From: a bacterium
GTDB taxonomy: Bacteria; Verrucomicrobiota; Verrucomicrobiia; Limisphaerales; RI-55
Length of the DNA stretch: 64,000 nucleotides
Direction of reading: 5' to 3'
NCBI GenBank assembly: GCA_016124235.1
Contig: WGOC01000027.1
Location: 42,575-106,574, forward strand
How positions within the stretch are numbered: position 1 is the stretch's first letter; each line of letters opens with the position of its first letter. The notes below the pieces were generated by a model. It saw only the letters and a program-made list of their open reading frames with translations. It was not told the origin of the DNA and searched no databases. Shown here one piece after another: positions 49,523 through 58,615 of this stretch. A program made the translations under genes and the position numbers.

Positions 49523-50263
49523 GTGAAGATTCCCCGATCACTTCGCCGCGCTTATGAGCTGATGCGCCGCCATCGTGGGAACTTGGGCTGGTGGCCGGGC
49601 GAGTCGCCGTTCGAGATCGCGATCGGTGCGATCCTGACGCAGAACACAGCGTGGACGAACGTCGAAAAGGCCATTGCTAATCTAAAATGCGCGGACGTAA
49701 TGGAAGCACGAGCGATGTTCACACTCGCCGAGTCGGAGCTCGCGCAGCTCATCCGGCCAGCCGGTTATTTCAACGTCAAGGCCCGCCGCGTACGGAATTT
49801 TTTGCGAGTGCTGGTAGAGGAATATGATGCGCGGCTTGATCAAATGCTCGCGGGCGATACCGCCGAAGTGCGGACGCGCTTGCTCGCGATCAATGGCATT
49901 GGCCGCGAAACCGCCGACAGCATTTTGCTATATGCCGGCACACACCACAGCTTTGTAATCGACGCCTACACGAAACGCATTTTCGAACGTCACCAGTGGT
50001 GGAGCAATGGATTGGGCGCGAGTTCCAAGTCCAAGGTGCAAGGTGCAAAGTTGTCGCCGCCAAAAGGCAATACGGTGGACGAATACGAATCGCTCAAATT
50101 GCTCTGCGAATCGTCGCTCAATCACAAATCGGAAGCCGAGCATCTCGACTACTGGCGCGACTACCACGCGCAATTGGTGATGATCGGGAAAGACTATTGC
50201 CGCCCGCGGGAGCCCCGGTGCAAGGAGTGTCCGTTGCTCGTGTTGTTGCCCAAGCTCAAATAA
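49523..50263 (+). CDS. Endonuclease III-family DNA glycosylase lacking the catalytic lysine
   Basis: 246 residues, start codon at 49523 (GTG). The HhH-GPD fold shows ILTQNTAWTNVEKAI, the hairpin LLAINGIGRETADSILLYA and catalytic Asp147 in HSFVIDAYTKRIF. At the position of the Nth catalytic Lys (GxGxKTA) there is Glu129, as in the MagIII-like group (COG2231), so it should be a monofunctional glycosylase without AP-lyase activity. The C terminus has C226, C233 and C236 (C-x6-C-x2-C), but the fourth cluster Cys of Nth is missing, so a [4Fe-4S] cluster is doubtful. A heptamer-repeat insertion encodes an extra stretch near residues 167-176. The likely substrate is alkylated purine, by family analogy. 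Confidence 0.85.
   Translation: MKIPRSLRRAYELMRRHRGNLGWWPGESPFEIAIGAILTQNTAWTNVEKAIANLKCADVMEARAMFTLAESELAQLIRPAGYFNVKARRVRNFLRVLVEEYDARLDQMLAGDTAEVRTRLLAINGIGRETADSILLYAGTHHSFVIDAYTKRIFERHQWWSNGLGASSKSKVQGAKLSPPKGNTVDEYESLKLLCESSLNHKSEAEHLDYWRDYHAQLVMIGKDYCRPREPRCKECPLLVLLPKLK
50023..50050 (+). repeat. Four tandem heptamers inside the glycosylase gene
   Basis: Four adjacent 7-base units, TTCCAAG, TCCAAGG, TGCAAGG and TGCAAAG, stand in the coding sequence. They encode a Ser/Lys/Gln-rich stretch in a region where the family has a surface loop. The total of 28 bases would shift the frame by one if inserted alone, so neighbouring bases must have compensated. Heptameric repeats of this look arise by slippage. 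Confidence 0.6.
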
Positions 50264-50429
50264 TGCGCCCTGCCGTTGGCCGCAAAATCGACGAATTTCC
50301 CCAAAAATGGCCTTATTCGCGTGGGTAAGCTCGATTCACGAGCCAGTTTCGATTAGTTCAAGATTTCCCTAACACCCGCGCCCGCATTCCGCTACGTTCT
50401 CCCGCCCGCAACGGCGGGTTGATTGATCC

Positions 50430-52421
50430 ATGACTCCGAAATTGTTTTCCGAACTCGGCCTTTCTCCCGAAATCCTGAAGGCCATCGACAAGCTGGGCTT
50501 TGAGCAGGCGTCGCCCATCCAGGGCGAGGCGATTCCCGTACTGCTCGCGGGCAAGGATATCGTCGGCCAATCGCAGACCGGCTCGGGCAAGACGGCGGCA
50601 TTCGGCATTCCGGCGATCGAAAAGACTGATCCGCAACTTAAGGCGGTCCAGATCCTGATACTTTGTCCGACTCGCGAGCTGGCCGTCCAGGTGGCCGAAG
50701 AGATCCACAAGCTGGCTCTTTTCAAACGCGGGATTATTTCGCTGCCGATTTACGGCGGCCAGTCGTACGAGCGGCAGTTTTACGGTTTGAAGCAGGGCGC
50801 TCAGATCGTCATTGGCACTCCTGGTCGTGTGATGGATCACCTCGATCGCGGCACACTCCGGTTGAATCAACTCAAGATGATCGTCCTCGACGAGGCGGAC
50901 GTGATGCTCGACATGGGCTTCCAGGAGGACATCGAAAAGATCCTTTTGAGTGTTCCCGCGGAACGCCAAACGGTCTTTTTCTCGGCGACCATGCCGAAGC
51001 GCATTCGCGATCTGATCGAACGCTACGCTCGCGAACCGCAGAGCGTGAAGATCGAACAGAAGACGCTGACCGTCACCACCGTGGAGCAAGTGTATTACGA
51101 GGTGGATCGGCGATTTAAGGTCGAGCTGCTCACGCGGTTGATTGACCTCCACGACCTCAAGCTGGGAATCATCTTCTGCAATACGAAGCGGATGGTTGAT
51201 GAACTGGTCGAGCATCTGGAGGCGCAGGGTTATCAGGCGGATCGCTTGCACGGCGACATGTCACAAGGTCAACGCGATCGCGTGATGAACCGGTTTCGCA
51301 AATCGGGCCTGGAGTTTCTCGTGGCCACGGATGTCGCCGCGCGCGGCATCGACGTCGATGATGTCGAAGTGGTTTTCAATTATGACCTGCCTTACGACGT
51401 CGAGGATTACGTGCATCGGATTGGTCGCACAGGCCGCGCCGGTCGCAGTGGTCGGGCGATTTCGTTTGTGTCGGGCCGTGAGATTTTTCAAATCCGCAAC
51501 ATCGAGCGCTATACCAACATGCGGGTGCAGCGCGGTCGTGTGCCGACACTCGAGGAGGTGGATGAGGCGCGCAGCAACATCGTGTTGAACAAGGTGCGAA
51601 CGACGCTACAGAGCGGTCAGTTCAAGCGGCAGGATCATTTCGTCGAGCGCCTGCTCGAGGAAGGATTCAACTCCGCGGACATTGCGTCAGCCCTTTTGCA
51701 TTTGTTGCAAGACGAAGACGAAACGCCGGCTCGAGTTGAACCGAAGTCCTCGGGCTTTCAAACGCCAAACCCGGCTTACGCCCGACGCGAATCGGTGTCC
51801 GACCGGCCCGCTGAGAGACCTCGTCGGGATCAGCAGTTTGATCGGCCAACTCGACGTGAATCGAGCGATCGTCCCGAGCGCCCCGCGAAGGCGTTTCGCG
51901 ATCCAAAATCCCGGGACCGGGTCATTGCCGACGATCGCCCAGCCAATCGTGAGCAGCGTCGAATTCATGACGAACCTGCGCGGCCGACTCGGCAGCCGAA
52001 TATCGCACCGCGCACTCCTAAAGATGCCGAGGTTCCGGCTCCAAAGCCGCGCGTTACTAAGAACGAAGCGCGGCAAAAAATCGCTTCACCCGCCGCTCCG
52101 CCGTGGACGGCCAGAGTCGAAAAAGCGGAACCCTCGATCGAGGAGCAAAAGCCTTCACCTCCAGCCGCTGGAAGCGCCAAGCGGTCTGATGCTCAGACGC
52201 GTTTGCACATGAATTTGGGTGCGACCGCCGGTCTTGCTCCGGCGGATTATGTCAATGCGATCATGGGAGAAACGGGACTGCCGGCAAAGGTCATCGGCAA
52301 GGTGGACCTGCGTGATCGGCATGCTTTTGTGGAGGTCGCTGCGGAGCATGCGAACGCCGTCATCTCAAAGTTGAACCGCGCGGGAATTGCTGGCCGGCGG
52401 GTGAAGGTCAAGGTTGCCTAG
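50430..52421 (+). CDS. deaD: DEAD-box ATP-dependent RNA helicase with DbpA-type RNA-binding domain
   Basis: 663 residues, ATG at 50430. All helicase motifs are visible in order: Q motif (GFEQASPIQGEAIP), I SQTGSGKT, Ia PTRELAVQ, II LDEADVML, III FFSATMP, IV IIFCNTKR, V ATDVAARGIDV and VI HRIGRTGRAGR. A long Arg/Asp/Pro-rich disordered linker (about 435-590) follows. The end (about 593-663, LGATAGLAPADYVNAIMGE to RRVKVKVA) is a DbpA-like RNA-binding domain. Such CsdA/DeaD proteins act in ribosome assembly and cold adaptation. A GC-rich inverted repeat (CCCGCC/GGCGGG) sits just before the start. Confidence 0.95.
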   Translation: MTPKLFSELGLSPEILKAIDKLGFEQASPIQGEAIPVLLAGKDIVGQSQTGSGKTAAFGIPAIEKTDPQLKAVQILILCPTRELAVQVAEEIHKLALFKRGIISLPIYGGQSYERQFYGLKQGAQIVIGTPGRVMDHLDRGTLRLNQLKMIVLDEADVMLDMGFQEDIEKILLSVPAERQTVFFSATMPKRIRDLIERYAREPQSVKIEQKTLTVTTVEQVYYEVDRRFKVELLTRLIDLHDLKLGIIFCNTKRMVDELVEHLEAQGYQADRLHGDMSQGQRDRVMNRFRKSGLEFLVATDVAARGIDVDDVEVVFNYDLPYDVEDYVHRIGRTGRAGRSGRAISFVSGREIFQIRNIERYTNMRVQRGRVPTLEEVDEARSNIVLNKVRTTLQSGQFKRQDHFVERLLEEGFNSADIASALLHLLQDEDETPARVEPKSSGFQTPNPAYARRESVSDRPAERPRRDQQFDRPTRRESSDRPERPAKAFRDPKSRDRVIADDRPANREQRRIHDEPARPTRQPNIAPRTPKDAEVPAPKPRVTKNEARQKIASPAAPPWTARVEKAEPSIEEQKPSPPAAGSAKRSDAQTRLHMNLGATAGLAPADYVNAIMGETGLPAKVIGKVDLRDRHAFVEVAAEHANAVISKLNRAGIAGRRVKVKVA

Positions 52422-52454
52422 CTCGTCGCCAGCCCGGCTCAAAACCATTTGCCG

Positions 52455-53306
52455 TCAATTTTGAATCACGCGAAAGAAGCGACCGCGCTCGGGTAGTATA
52501 TTACTCTTCCGGAAGAGGATCGGTCCATTGGTGCCACTAAATTGGTCGGCCGTGGTCCAGTCGAGGAAATTGGTCGAGCTCTGGATCAGGTAAGTGGTAT
52601 TGGTCTGCCCGTAAAACGTGAATTCAAACGCCCCGCCGGTCTGCAGTTTTTCGTTCTTGAGCGACGGCGGCGGCGCCTCGACCGAATCGATGATCGCCTT
52701 CCAATTGTCGACCAGTCCGGCGACTTGCGATTCGACCAGTCCGCTCGAGTTCACCAGCACTTCGCGATAGCGATAGTTCGGGCTGTTCGGCACACAGTTG
52801 ATTGCCACAAAAACCGGCTTTGATGTGTGCGACGCAAACAAGTTGACGGCGACATCGGTTTGCGAATCCGTGTAATCGTTGCAACGGAGCGAAACAGTGT
52901 ACTGGTCCAACAAATAATCGGCTTCGTATTGCGCCCAGTCGGCTGGTTCCAGATTGATCGCCATGTAAACCACCGGCACTCCGTGCGCGTTGCCGTTCTG
53001 CGCTTTATAGTAGTCCTTGATCTTGGTGGCCGTTTGGCTAATGCCCTCGCGACAGATGCTGCAATAAGGATCAAAGAATTCAATGAACAGGATTTTGCCG
53101 GCGAAATCGTCCAGCGTGAGCGTCGTGCCCGTGGGCATCGTTTGCTGCAAATCATTGTTCCACCAGTAGCGCCGCAGCACTGTCGAAAAACTCGTGACCG
53201 GGTCGCCCGGTTGCAGCCCAGTCGAAGCCGCGTTCGACAGGGACGCGAAGGATACGATTCCAGCGACGAACATCAGCCACGTGGGAATGACTTTCGCAAG
53301 AAGCAT
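52455..53306 (-). CDS. Secreted thioredoxin-like protein with Verrucomicrobial C-terminal module
   Basis: 283 residues from ATG 53306. The signal peptide runs to about SLSNAAS (residue 28). A TlpA/AhpC-like thioredoxin fold follows: GTTLTLDDFAGKILFIEFFD, then redox motif C-S-I-C (PYCSICREG), then KPVFVAINCVPNSP. The cis-Pro loop is not in its classical form. The last approximately 65 residues (YLIQSSTNFLDWTTADQF to RFFRVIQN) form the beta module found on other secreted proteins of this window. A periplasmic or surface thiol-disulfide role is inferred. It is convergent with deaD, with only 33 bases between stops. Confidence 0.8.
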   Translation of the reverse strand: MLLAKVIPTWLMFVAGIVSFASLSNAASTGLQPGDPVTSFSTVLRRYWWNNDLQQTMPTGTTLTLDDFAGKILFIEFFDPYCSICREGISQTATKIKDYYKAQNGNAHGVPVVYMAINLEPADWAQYEADYLLDQYTVSLRCNDYTDSQTDVAVNLFASHTSKPVFVAINCVPNSPNYRYREVLVNSSGLVESQVAGLVDNWKAIIDSVEAPPPSLKNEKLQTGGAFEFTFYGQTNTTYLIQSSTNFLDWTTADQFSGTNGPILFRKSNILPERGRFFRVIQN

Positions 53307-53491
53307 GGATCGACAGATTTTCACAGAAAACTTATCGTGATCGCTATCCCCGATTTGGTGAATTGGCAAGTGAGAATCGTGCGCCAATTGGAAACTCACG
53401 ATTAGTTTAAATGATTCCGTTCGCGGATTGTATCGCAGGTTTCGTAGGTGACAGATTGACAACGATCATGCTCGGCGCACTTTAGCTCTTC

Positions 53492-53599
53492 ATGCTGGCG
53501 GCAATGATCACTCTTACCAGCTGTTCAACGATCGCGGAAAAGACAGTGGGAATGCGGGCCGCGTCGCCACCTCTCATTTCCATTGCTCAGCGAACATGA
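53492..53599 (+). CDS. Tiny putative lipoprotein, coupled to the downstream pseudopilin gene
   Basis: 35 residues: an N-terminal hydrophobic stretch ends in the lipobox LTSC (L-T-S-C, residues 8-11), followed by [12 protein letters not shown]. An in-frame TAG stop lies upstream, so no longer version exists. The stop overlaps the next start as ATGA (53596-53599), which suggests translational coupling. Size and lipobox recall entericidin-like lipoproteins. The absence of a basic residue before the hydrophobic core is unusual and lowers confidence. Confidence 0.4.
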   Translation: MLAAMITLTSCSTIAEKTVGMRAASPPLISIAQRT

Positions 53600-54357
53600 A
53601 CTACACCAGCCAACAATCCCAGCGGCCCGGTTTCACGCTTGTGGAGTTGCTGGTTGTGATCGCGATCATTGGTATTTTGATTTCGCTGTTGGTGCCGGCG
53701 TTGGGGCGAGCCAAGGAACGTGCGCATCGAGCTGCCTGTTTAAACAACCTCCGACAGATCGTTGTCGCGGTGAATCTCTACGCCGGCGATTACGATGGTT
53801 ATCTTCCCCAGGGCGGAACCGATTACCCGAACAAGCACGATACCCACACGCCGATTCTGTCGACCCACACGAGAGACGTGTTGTTGCAGTACGCGTCACC
53901 GCTAAAGGTTTTTGATTGTCCCAACCTCGCCCACCAGTTTGCGGACAATAAAGACTGGCGGGTGCAGCCGTTCTATGGCGTGGCCATCGGATATCATTAT
54001 CTGGGTGGACAGGAAAACACGCCGTGGCCGGCGGTCGGTGCGGCAACGAACACGTGGATTTCACCGCAGAGAACGACAGATGATCCTTCATTGGATCTCG
54101 CGGCGGATTTGAACGTCTTCAGCTACAGTTACCAAAAAATTCTCGCACCGCATTGTGCAGGTGGTGCGGCTTTGCACGATGAACATTACTTCGCGAACCA
54201 CCCCGAAAGCTACCACCAGCAACCACCGGACATCGGTGCGCAGGGCGGCAATGTTGCGTCCTTGAACGGTTCCGTGGAGTGGAAGCCCATCGCCAAGATG
54301 CGTGTGTATCGTGCCTCCCAGGAATGGGGTGCCGACGGCGCATTTGGCATGTGGTGA
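53596..54357 (+). CDS. Type II secretion-like pseudopilin (prepilin N-terminal methylation motif)
   Basis: 253 residues, ATG at 53596. The prepilin peptidase site is [15 protein letters not shown] (cleavage after Gly12, mature N-terminal Phe13, Glu at +5). The hydrophobic helix continues to about residue 35, followed by a basic stretch ([12 protein letters not shown]) and a variable soluble domain. The C terminus has [19 protein letters not shown], a form of the H-X9-DG-type ending with Gly-Ser in place of Asp-Gly. Such single pseudopilins are present in large numbers in Planctomycetes and Verrucomicrobia and may be exported by the secretin system at 19909-26902. The start overlaps a tiny lipoprotein gene. 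Confidence 0.88.
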   Translation: MNYTSQQSQRPGFTLVELLVVIAIIGILISLLVPALGRAKERAHRAACLNNLRQIVVAVNLYAGDYDGYLPQGGTDYPNKHDTHTPILSTHTRDVLLQYASPLKVFDCPNLAHQFADNKDWRVQPFYGVAIGYHYLGGQENTPWPAVGAATNTWISPQRTTDDPSLDLAADLNVFSYSYQKILAPHCAGGAALHDEHYFANHPESYHQQPPDIGAQGGNVASLNGSVEWKPIAKMRVYRASQEWGADGAFGMW

Positions 54358-54402
54358 TTGCCCGCTTTTCGCTGGTGCTATGATTTGTTAGTTTCCCGCT
54401 GC

Positions 54403-56091
54403 ATGAATCATGTTCAAAGGTTCGGTTGTCGTTGGGTCTTCCTTTTCTCGTTTGGCTTGTGTGCGGCCACCGTGCCCGTTCGTGGTCAAACAAACGCAGT
54501 GGCGGCCACCGTGCATCCACTCGCGACCGAGGCGGCGATGAACGCGTTCGCGCGCGGTGGAAATGCGGTCGATGCGGCCGTTGCCGCTGGCCTCACCTTG
54601 GGCGTCGTGGACAGTTTCAATTCAGGAATCGGTGGCGGCTGTTTCATCCTGATCCGCCTGGCGAATGGCCAGGTGGTGGCGATTGATGGTCGTGAAGCCG
54701 CCCCGACCGCGGCGTCGCGTGACATGTTTATCCGCGATGGTGACGCCGTGCCGGCGCTCAGCCAGACGGGGCCACTTGCGGCGGGTGTTCCGGGAGAGTT
54801 GGCCGCCTTTGATGAAGCCGTTCGCCGTTACGGCAGACTCAAGCTCGCTGATCTGCTTTTGCCCGCCGCCAAGATTGGGGAAGACGGATTCAAACTCGAC
54901 GACGCCTATCTCGAACGTCTGCGCGCCGTCACCGACGAGCTGGCAAAGTTTCCGGAAGCGCGATCCATTTTGTTGCAATCCGATGGCCAACCATGGCCGG
55001 TTGGACACAACTTCGTTCAACACGATCTCGCCTCGACTTATCGCTCAATTGCAGAGCAGGGAATTGATTGGTTTTACCGTGGACCGTTCGCGGCCAAGAC
55101 CGCCGGCTGGATGCAAGCAAACGGCGGATTGCTGATGGAAAAGGACTTTGCGGACTACGAGTTTAAAACCCGCGAAGCGGTCCGCACCACGTATCGCGGA
55201 TACGAAGTCATTGGGTTTCCGCCGCCCAGTTCTGGAGGCGTTCACGTGGCGCAGATCCTGAACATTTTGGAAAACTTCAACTTGAAAGCAATGGGTCCCA
55301 ATTCGGCGGATTTCGTTCAGGTCGTCGGGGAAGCGATGAAAGTGGCCTTCGCGGATCGCGCGTGGTGGTTGGGCGATCCGGATTTTGCGAAAGTGCCCCG
55401 CGGTTTGGTTGACAAGGAATACGCGCGCCAGCTGGCCCGCCGTATCGAAATGGATCACGTGATCGATGTGCCGGACCACGGTGTGCCGCCTGCCGCAACC
55501 ATCGACGTTTTTGGTGGTCACACCACCCATTTCACGGCGGCCGATGCCGAAGGCAACTGGGTGGCGATCACCGCGACGATCAACACGACTTATGGATCGA
55601 AAGTTTTCGTGCCGGGCACGGGCGTGGTGTTGAACAACGAGATGGACGACTTCTCCGCGCAACCGGGAAAACCAAACTTTTTCGGGCTGGTTGGAAATGA
55701 AGCGAACGCTGTTGCACCGGGCAAACGACCGCTCTCGAGCATGAGCCCAACGATCGTGCTGAAAGATGGCAAACCGGTCTTCTCCGCGGGGGCGGCCGGC
55801 GGACCGACGATCATCAGTCAAACGCTCCTGGCGGTGATTGACTTCATCGATTTTGGGATGAGCCCGGAACAGGCGCTCGCCCAACCGCGATTCCATCACC
55901 AATGGCGGCCCGATGAATTACGAATTGAAAAGGGCATCGGCGAACCGGTGCTCGACGAATTGCGGCGCCGAGGGCACAAACTGAAAATCGTCGATTCATT
56001 TGGTGCATGTCAGGCGATCGCGCGGTCCGCGGATGGTCAATTTGCCGGTGCCCACGATCCGCGAATTCGGGGCGATGCCGATACTCGCTGA
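54403..56091 (+). CDS. ggt: Gamma-glutamyltransferase
   Basis: 562 residues from ATG 54403 with a signal peptide (WVFLFSFGLCAATVPVRG); a TTG 45 bases upstream is less likely. The N-terminal nucleophile signature lies at Thr374 in GGHTTHFTAADAEGN, where autocleavage gives large and small subunits. Conserved segments include GGNAVDAAVAAGLTLGVV, GIGGGCFILI, IDGREAAP and MSPTIVLKDGKP. It cleaves glutathione and transfers gamma-glutamyl groups in the periplasm. The Arg and Asn of substrate binding appear in place. It follows the pseudopilin gene by 45 bases and is convergent with the PQQ dehydrogenase. Confidence 0.95.
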   Translation: MNHVQRFGCRWVFLFSFGLCAATVPVRGQTNAVAATVHPLATEAAMNAFARGGNAVDAAVAAGLTLGVVDSFNSGIGGGCFILIRLANGQVVAIDGREAAPTAASRDMFIRDGDAVPALSQTGPLAAGVPGELAAFDEAVRRYGRLKLADLLLPAAKIGEDGFKLDDAYLERLRAVTDELAKFPEARSILLQSDGQPWPVGHNFVQHDLASTYRSIAEQGIDWFYRGPFAAKTAGWMQANGGLLMEKDFADYEFKTREAVRTTYRGYEVIGFPPPSSGGVHVAQILNILENFNLKAMGPNSADFVQVVGEAMKVAFADRAWWLGDPDFAKVPRGLVDKEYARQLARRIEMDHVIDVPDHGVPPAATIDVFGGHTTHFTAADAEGNWVAITATINTTYGSKVFVPGTGVVLNNEMDDFSAQPGKPNFFGLVGNEANAVAPGKRPLSSMSPTIVLKDGKPVFSAGAAGGPTIISQTLLAVIDFIDFGMSPEQALAQPRFHHQWRPDELRIEKGIGEPVLDELRRRGHKLKIVDSFGACQAIARSADGQFAGAHDPRIRGDADTR

Positions 56092-56109
56092 CAGAGTATC
56101 TCGATCGCC

Positions 56110-58239
56110 TCACTTCGGCAAAGCGAAGCAGTAATACATGTCGCCTGGTTTGGTGAAGGTCTTGCCCCCGCCGCCGGCGGCGATGACGACATATTGCCGG
56201 CCGTCGACTTCGTACGTTGCCGGGGTGGCGTAGCCGCCGAATTCCATCTGATATTCCCAAAGCAGTTTGCCGGTGTCCTTGTCGTAAGCGTGAAAACGTT
56301 CGTCCATCGCGGCGCCGATGAAGACGAGTCCGCCTTTGGTCACGACGGGACCGCCCAAATTGAATGTGCCGGTTGGCGGTTCGCCGCGCGCTTCGAGCTT
56401 CGGATAAGTTCCCAACGGCACGCTCCATTTAACTTTTCCTTTGTCCAGATCAACGGCGTTCAACGTGCCCCACGGACGTTTATTCAACGGAAAACCTTCG
56501 GGATCGCGCCAGTCATGGTGACCGGTCATGACCACCGGAATGTCGTTCGCGAAGCTCAGATTCAAATCCTTCACTTCGATCATTTCGCCATAGCCCTCAT
56601 CGAACAGAAACGAGATCACGGCCCGCTTCTCGAGTTCGCTAAACGCAGCGAACGACGGCATCTGCCCGCGGCCGGTTTGCATCAACGTGAGCACCTGTTC
56701 TTTCGTAAGTCGCTTGCTCACGTCCTTGAGCGACGGCGAGGCGGGATTCAACGGCGAACTGGTGCCGTGGCAGAATGAACACACACCCTGATAGGTGTGT
56801 TTGCCGAGTTCGTTGAGCGACAGTCGTTCAGTCGGTTTAGTGGGGATCATCGAAGTCCACTCCGCCTCATCGCTGACGTTGACGATGACCGTGTTATCCT
56901 CCGGATCGAACGCGGCGCCGCCCCATTCGCATCCGCCGTTGAATTGCGGCAACACCCCGTGCGGCACAAAACCGGATGCGGTGAAGATCGGGGCCGGGCG
57001 GATGCGCTTCAATTCGTTCAACGCAAACTCGTGGGCCGCCGGATTCAAGTCGGTGACGTCGTTGGTTGTGAATCCTTGTTTTGCCAGGCGAAATTCTTTC
57101 GGTGGAAACGGCTGCGTCGGCCAGCTTTGTTCGCCCGGCATGTCGGATTGCGGGACGGGCAGTTCCTCGATCGGAAACAAAGGCTCGCCGGTCACACGAT
57201 CCAGCACGAACAGATGGCCCATCTTGGTCGGCTGCACCACGCAGTCGATGATCTTGCCGTCGCGTTCGAGCCGGGCCAGAACGGGCGGGGTCGACAGGTC
57301 GTAATCCTGCAGATCATGGTGAACCGCTTGGAAATGCCAGAGGCGTTTGCCGGTGTTGGCGTCGAGTGCCAGTGTGCAATTGGCGAACCAATCCTGGCCG
57401 ATGCGGTTGCCGCCCCAACTGTCGTACGCGGCCGAGCCGGTACCCATGAAGACGATTCCGCGTTCGGCATCCAGCGTGAAGCCGTTCCAAACATTTGCGC
57501 TGCCGACTTTTTTCCAACTGTCCGGCAGCCATGTCTTGTAGCCGAATTCCCCCGGCTGCGGGATCGTATGGAAAATCCATTTGCGTTTGCCGGTGCGCAC
57601 GTCGAATGCGCGGATGTGACCAGGTGCGCACGGTTGCGGGCCTTCACCGGTCGTGGAGCCGAGGATCAGCAAGTCCTTCCACACGATGCCCGGCGTGTTG
57701 TTGCCGACGCTGAGATAAAAAACATCCGTGTCGAAGCCGTCTCGATGGCTGATGCGGCCGTTGTCGCCAAAAGTGGGAATCGGTTTGCCGGCCTTCGCAT
57801 CGAGTGCGTAGAGATAATTGCCCGCCGAGTGAAAGATCCGTTGATCGCCCTTGCCGTCGGTCCAGTAAGCGACTCCGCGATTGATCCCGCCGCCGCGACC
57901 GCCCTGCCACGGGTCGAACCGCCAGATCACTTCACCGGTGGCGGCGTTGAGCGCGGCGACGTGCAAACGCGGTGTGGTCACGTACATCACGCCGTCGACG
58001 ATGATCGGATTGCACTCGATTTGGTTGCCCTGATCTCCCGTGTGCCAGGTCCAGGCGACTTTGAGCTGCTTGACATTCGAGCGATTGATCTGGTCGAGAG
58101 CAGAGTAGTGGGTGCCACCGTAGTCGCCGTTGTAGGTTTGCCATTCGGTTAGGCTGGCCTTGGGATCGGCGGCGGAAGCAGCGGCCGCCGTTAGGATGAT
58201 GCAGATAGAAAAGGGGATGATAGTGGGCGTCGATTTCAC
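56110..58239 (-). CDS. PQQ-dependent dehydrogenase with an internal haem c site
   Basis: 709 residues; the only possible start before the signal peptide is GTG 58239. The signal peptide ends near AAAASA (residue 23). An eight-bladed PQQ propeller is indicated by repeated tryptophan-docking segments (AATGEVIWRFDPW, TGKRKWIFHTIP, TGKRLWHFQAVHHDL, DTGKLLWEYQM). Blade regions match glucose/alcohol dehydrogenases of the membrane-bound GCD type. A c-type cytochrome segment (C487-SF-C490-H491, then Met ligand candidates in MQTGRGQMPSFA) is inserted before the last blades instead of standing at the end. Oxidation of sugars or alcohols in the periplasm is inferred; the substrate is unknown. Confidence 0.9.
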   Translation of the reverse strand: MKSTPTIIPFSICIILTAAAASAADPKASLTEWQTYNGDYGGTHYSALDQINRSNVKQLKVAWTWHTGDQGNQIECNPIIVDGVMYVTTPRLHVAALNAATGEVIWRFDPWQGGRGGGINRGVAYWTDGKGDQRIFHSAGNYLYALDAKAGKPIPTFGDNGRISHRDGFDTDVFYLSVGNNTPGIVWKDLLILGSTTGEGPQPCAPGHIRAFDVRTGKRKWIFHTIPQPGEFGYKTWLPDSWKKVGSANVWNGFTLDAERGIVFMGTGSAAYDSWGGNRIGQDWFANCTLALDANTGKRLWHFQAVHHDLQDYDLSTPPVLARLERDGKIIDCVVQPTKMGHLFVLDRVTGEPLFPIEELPVPQSDMPGEQSWPTQPFPPKEFRLAKQGFTTNDVTDLNPAAHEFALNELKRIRPAPIFTASGFVPHGVLPQFNGGCEWGGAAFDPEDNTVIVNVSDEAEWTSMIPTKPTERLSLNELGKHTYQGVCSFCHGTSSPLNPASPSLKDVSKRLTKEQVLTLMQTGRGQMPSFAAFSELEKRAVISFLFDEGYGEMIEVKDLNLSFANDIPVVMTGHHDWRDPEGFPLNKRPWGTLNAVDLDKGKVKWSVPLGTYPKLEARGEPPTGTFNLGGPVVTKGGLVFIGAAMDERFHAYDKDTGKLLWEYQMEFGGYATPATYEVDGRQYVVIAAGGGGKTFTKPGDMYYCFALPK

Positions 58240-58334
58240 GGCGGGAATGGAAGGGGTTTTAGAAGCGCGCGCCTATGAAGTCAAATGAACGTGGCCCGCC
58301 CGGGTGCTGATTTGCAGGACGAAGAAACATCAAA

Positions 58335-58358
58335 GGCCCGGCGCACCCACGCCGGGCC
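58335..58358. promoter_or_regulatory. Strong hairpin in the region between the PQQ dehydrogenase and ilv leader
   Basis: Perfect 9-base-pair stem GGCCCGGCG / CGCCGGGCC with a 6-base loop. On the minus strand it is followed by TTTGATGTTTC, a weak terminator-like run, about 95 bases before the PQQ dehydrogenase start. It could attenuate that gene or end a short upstream transcript. A separate inverted repeat TGACAA/TTGTCA lies at 58431-58446. Confidence 0.45.
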
Positions 58359-58534
58359 CAAGGGATAGTTGAACTCTTAAGCCTAAGTCCAACCGCGGGA
58401 ACTTTATTGTGCGCGAGGCCAGTTGCAAAGTGACAATTTCTTGTCAGCGGCAACGCCGGCTCGGCCAAGAAACGTTCAGGCCCGCTGCAAAACCCCGCTT
58501 GACCGTCTTAATTCGCCTCATTAATTTCCGCTCC

Positions 58535-58615
58535 GTGTTCGGCTTGAATCGGCAACTTAACCTGGTAGTCGTCGTAGTAGTTACCTGCGACGCCGCGGGT
58601 CGTTGTCGAGCTTGA
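58535..58615 (+). CDS. Valine-rich leader peptide of the ilvB attenuator
   Basis: 26 residues if read from GTG 58535; TTG 58499 would give 38 residues, with further Leu, Ile and Val, and TTG 58544 gives 23. The peptide contains six consecutive valine codons at 58565-58582 (GTA, GTC, GTC, GTA, GTA, GTT) preceded by Leu. It ends 88 bases before ilvB, just ahead of a terminator hairpin. Leader peptides rich in the end-product amino acid control ilv and leu operons in other bacteria through ribosome stalling. No clear ribosome binding site is visible, as for many genes here, so the exact start is uncertain. The Val run is the decisive feature. Confidence 0.75.
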   Translation: MFGLNRQLNLVVVVVVTCDAAGRCRA

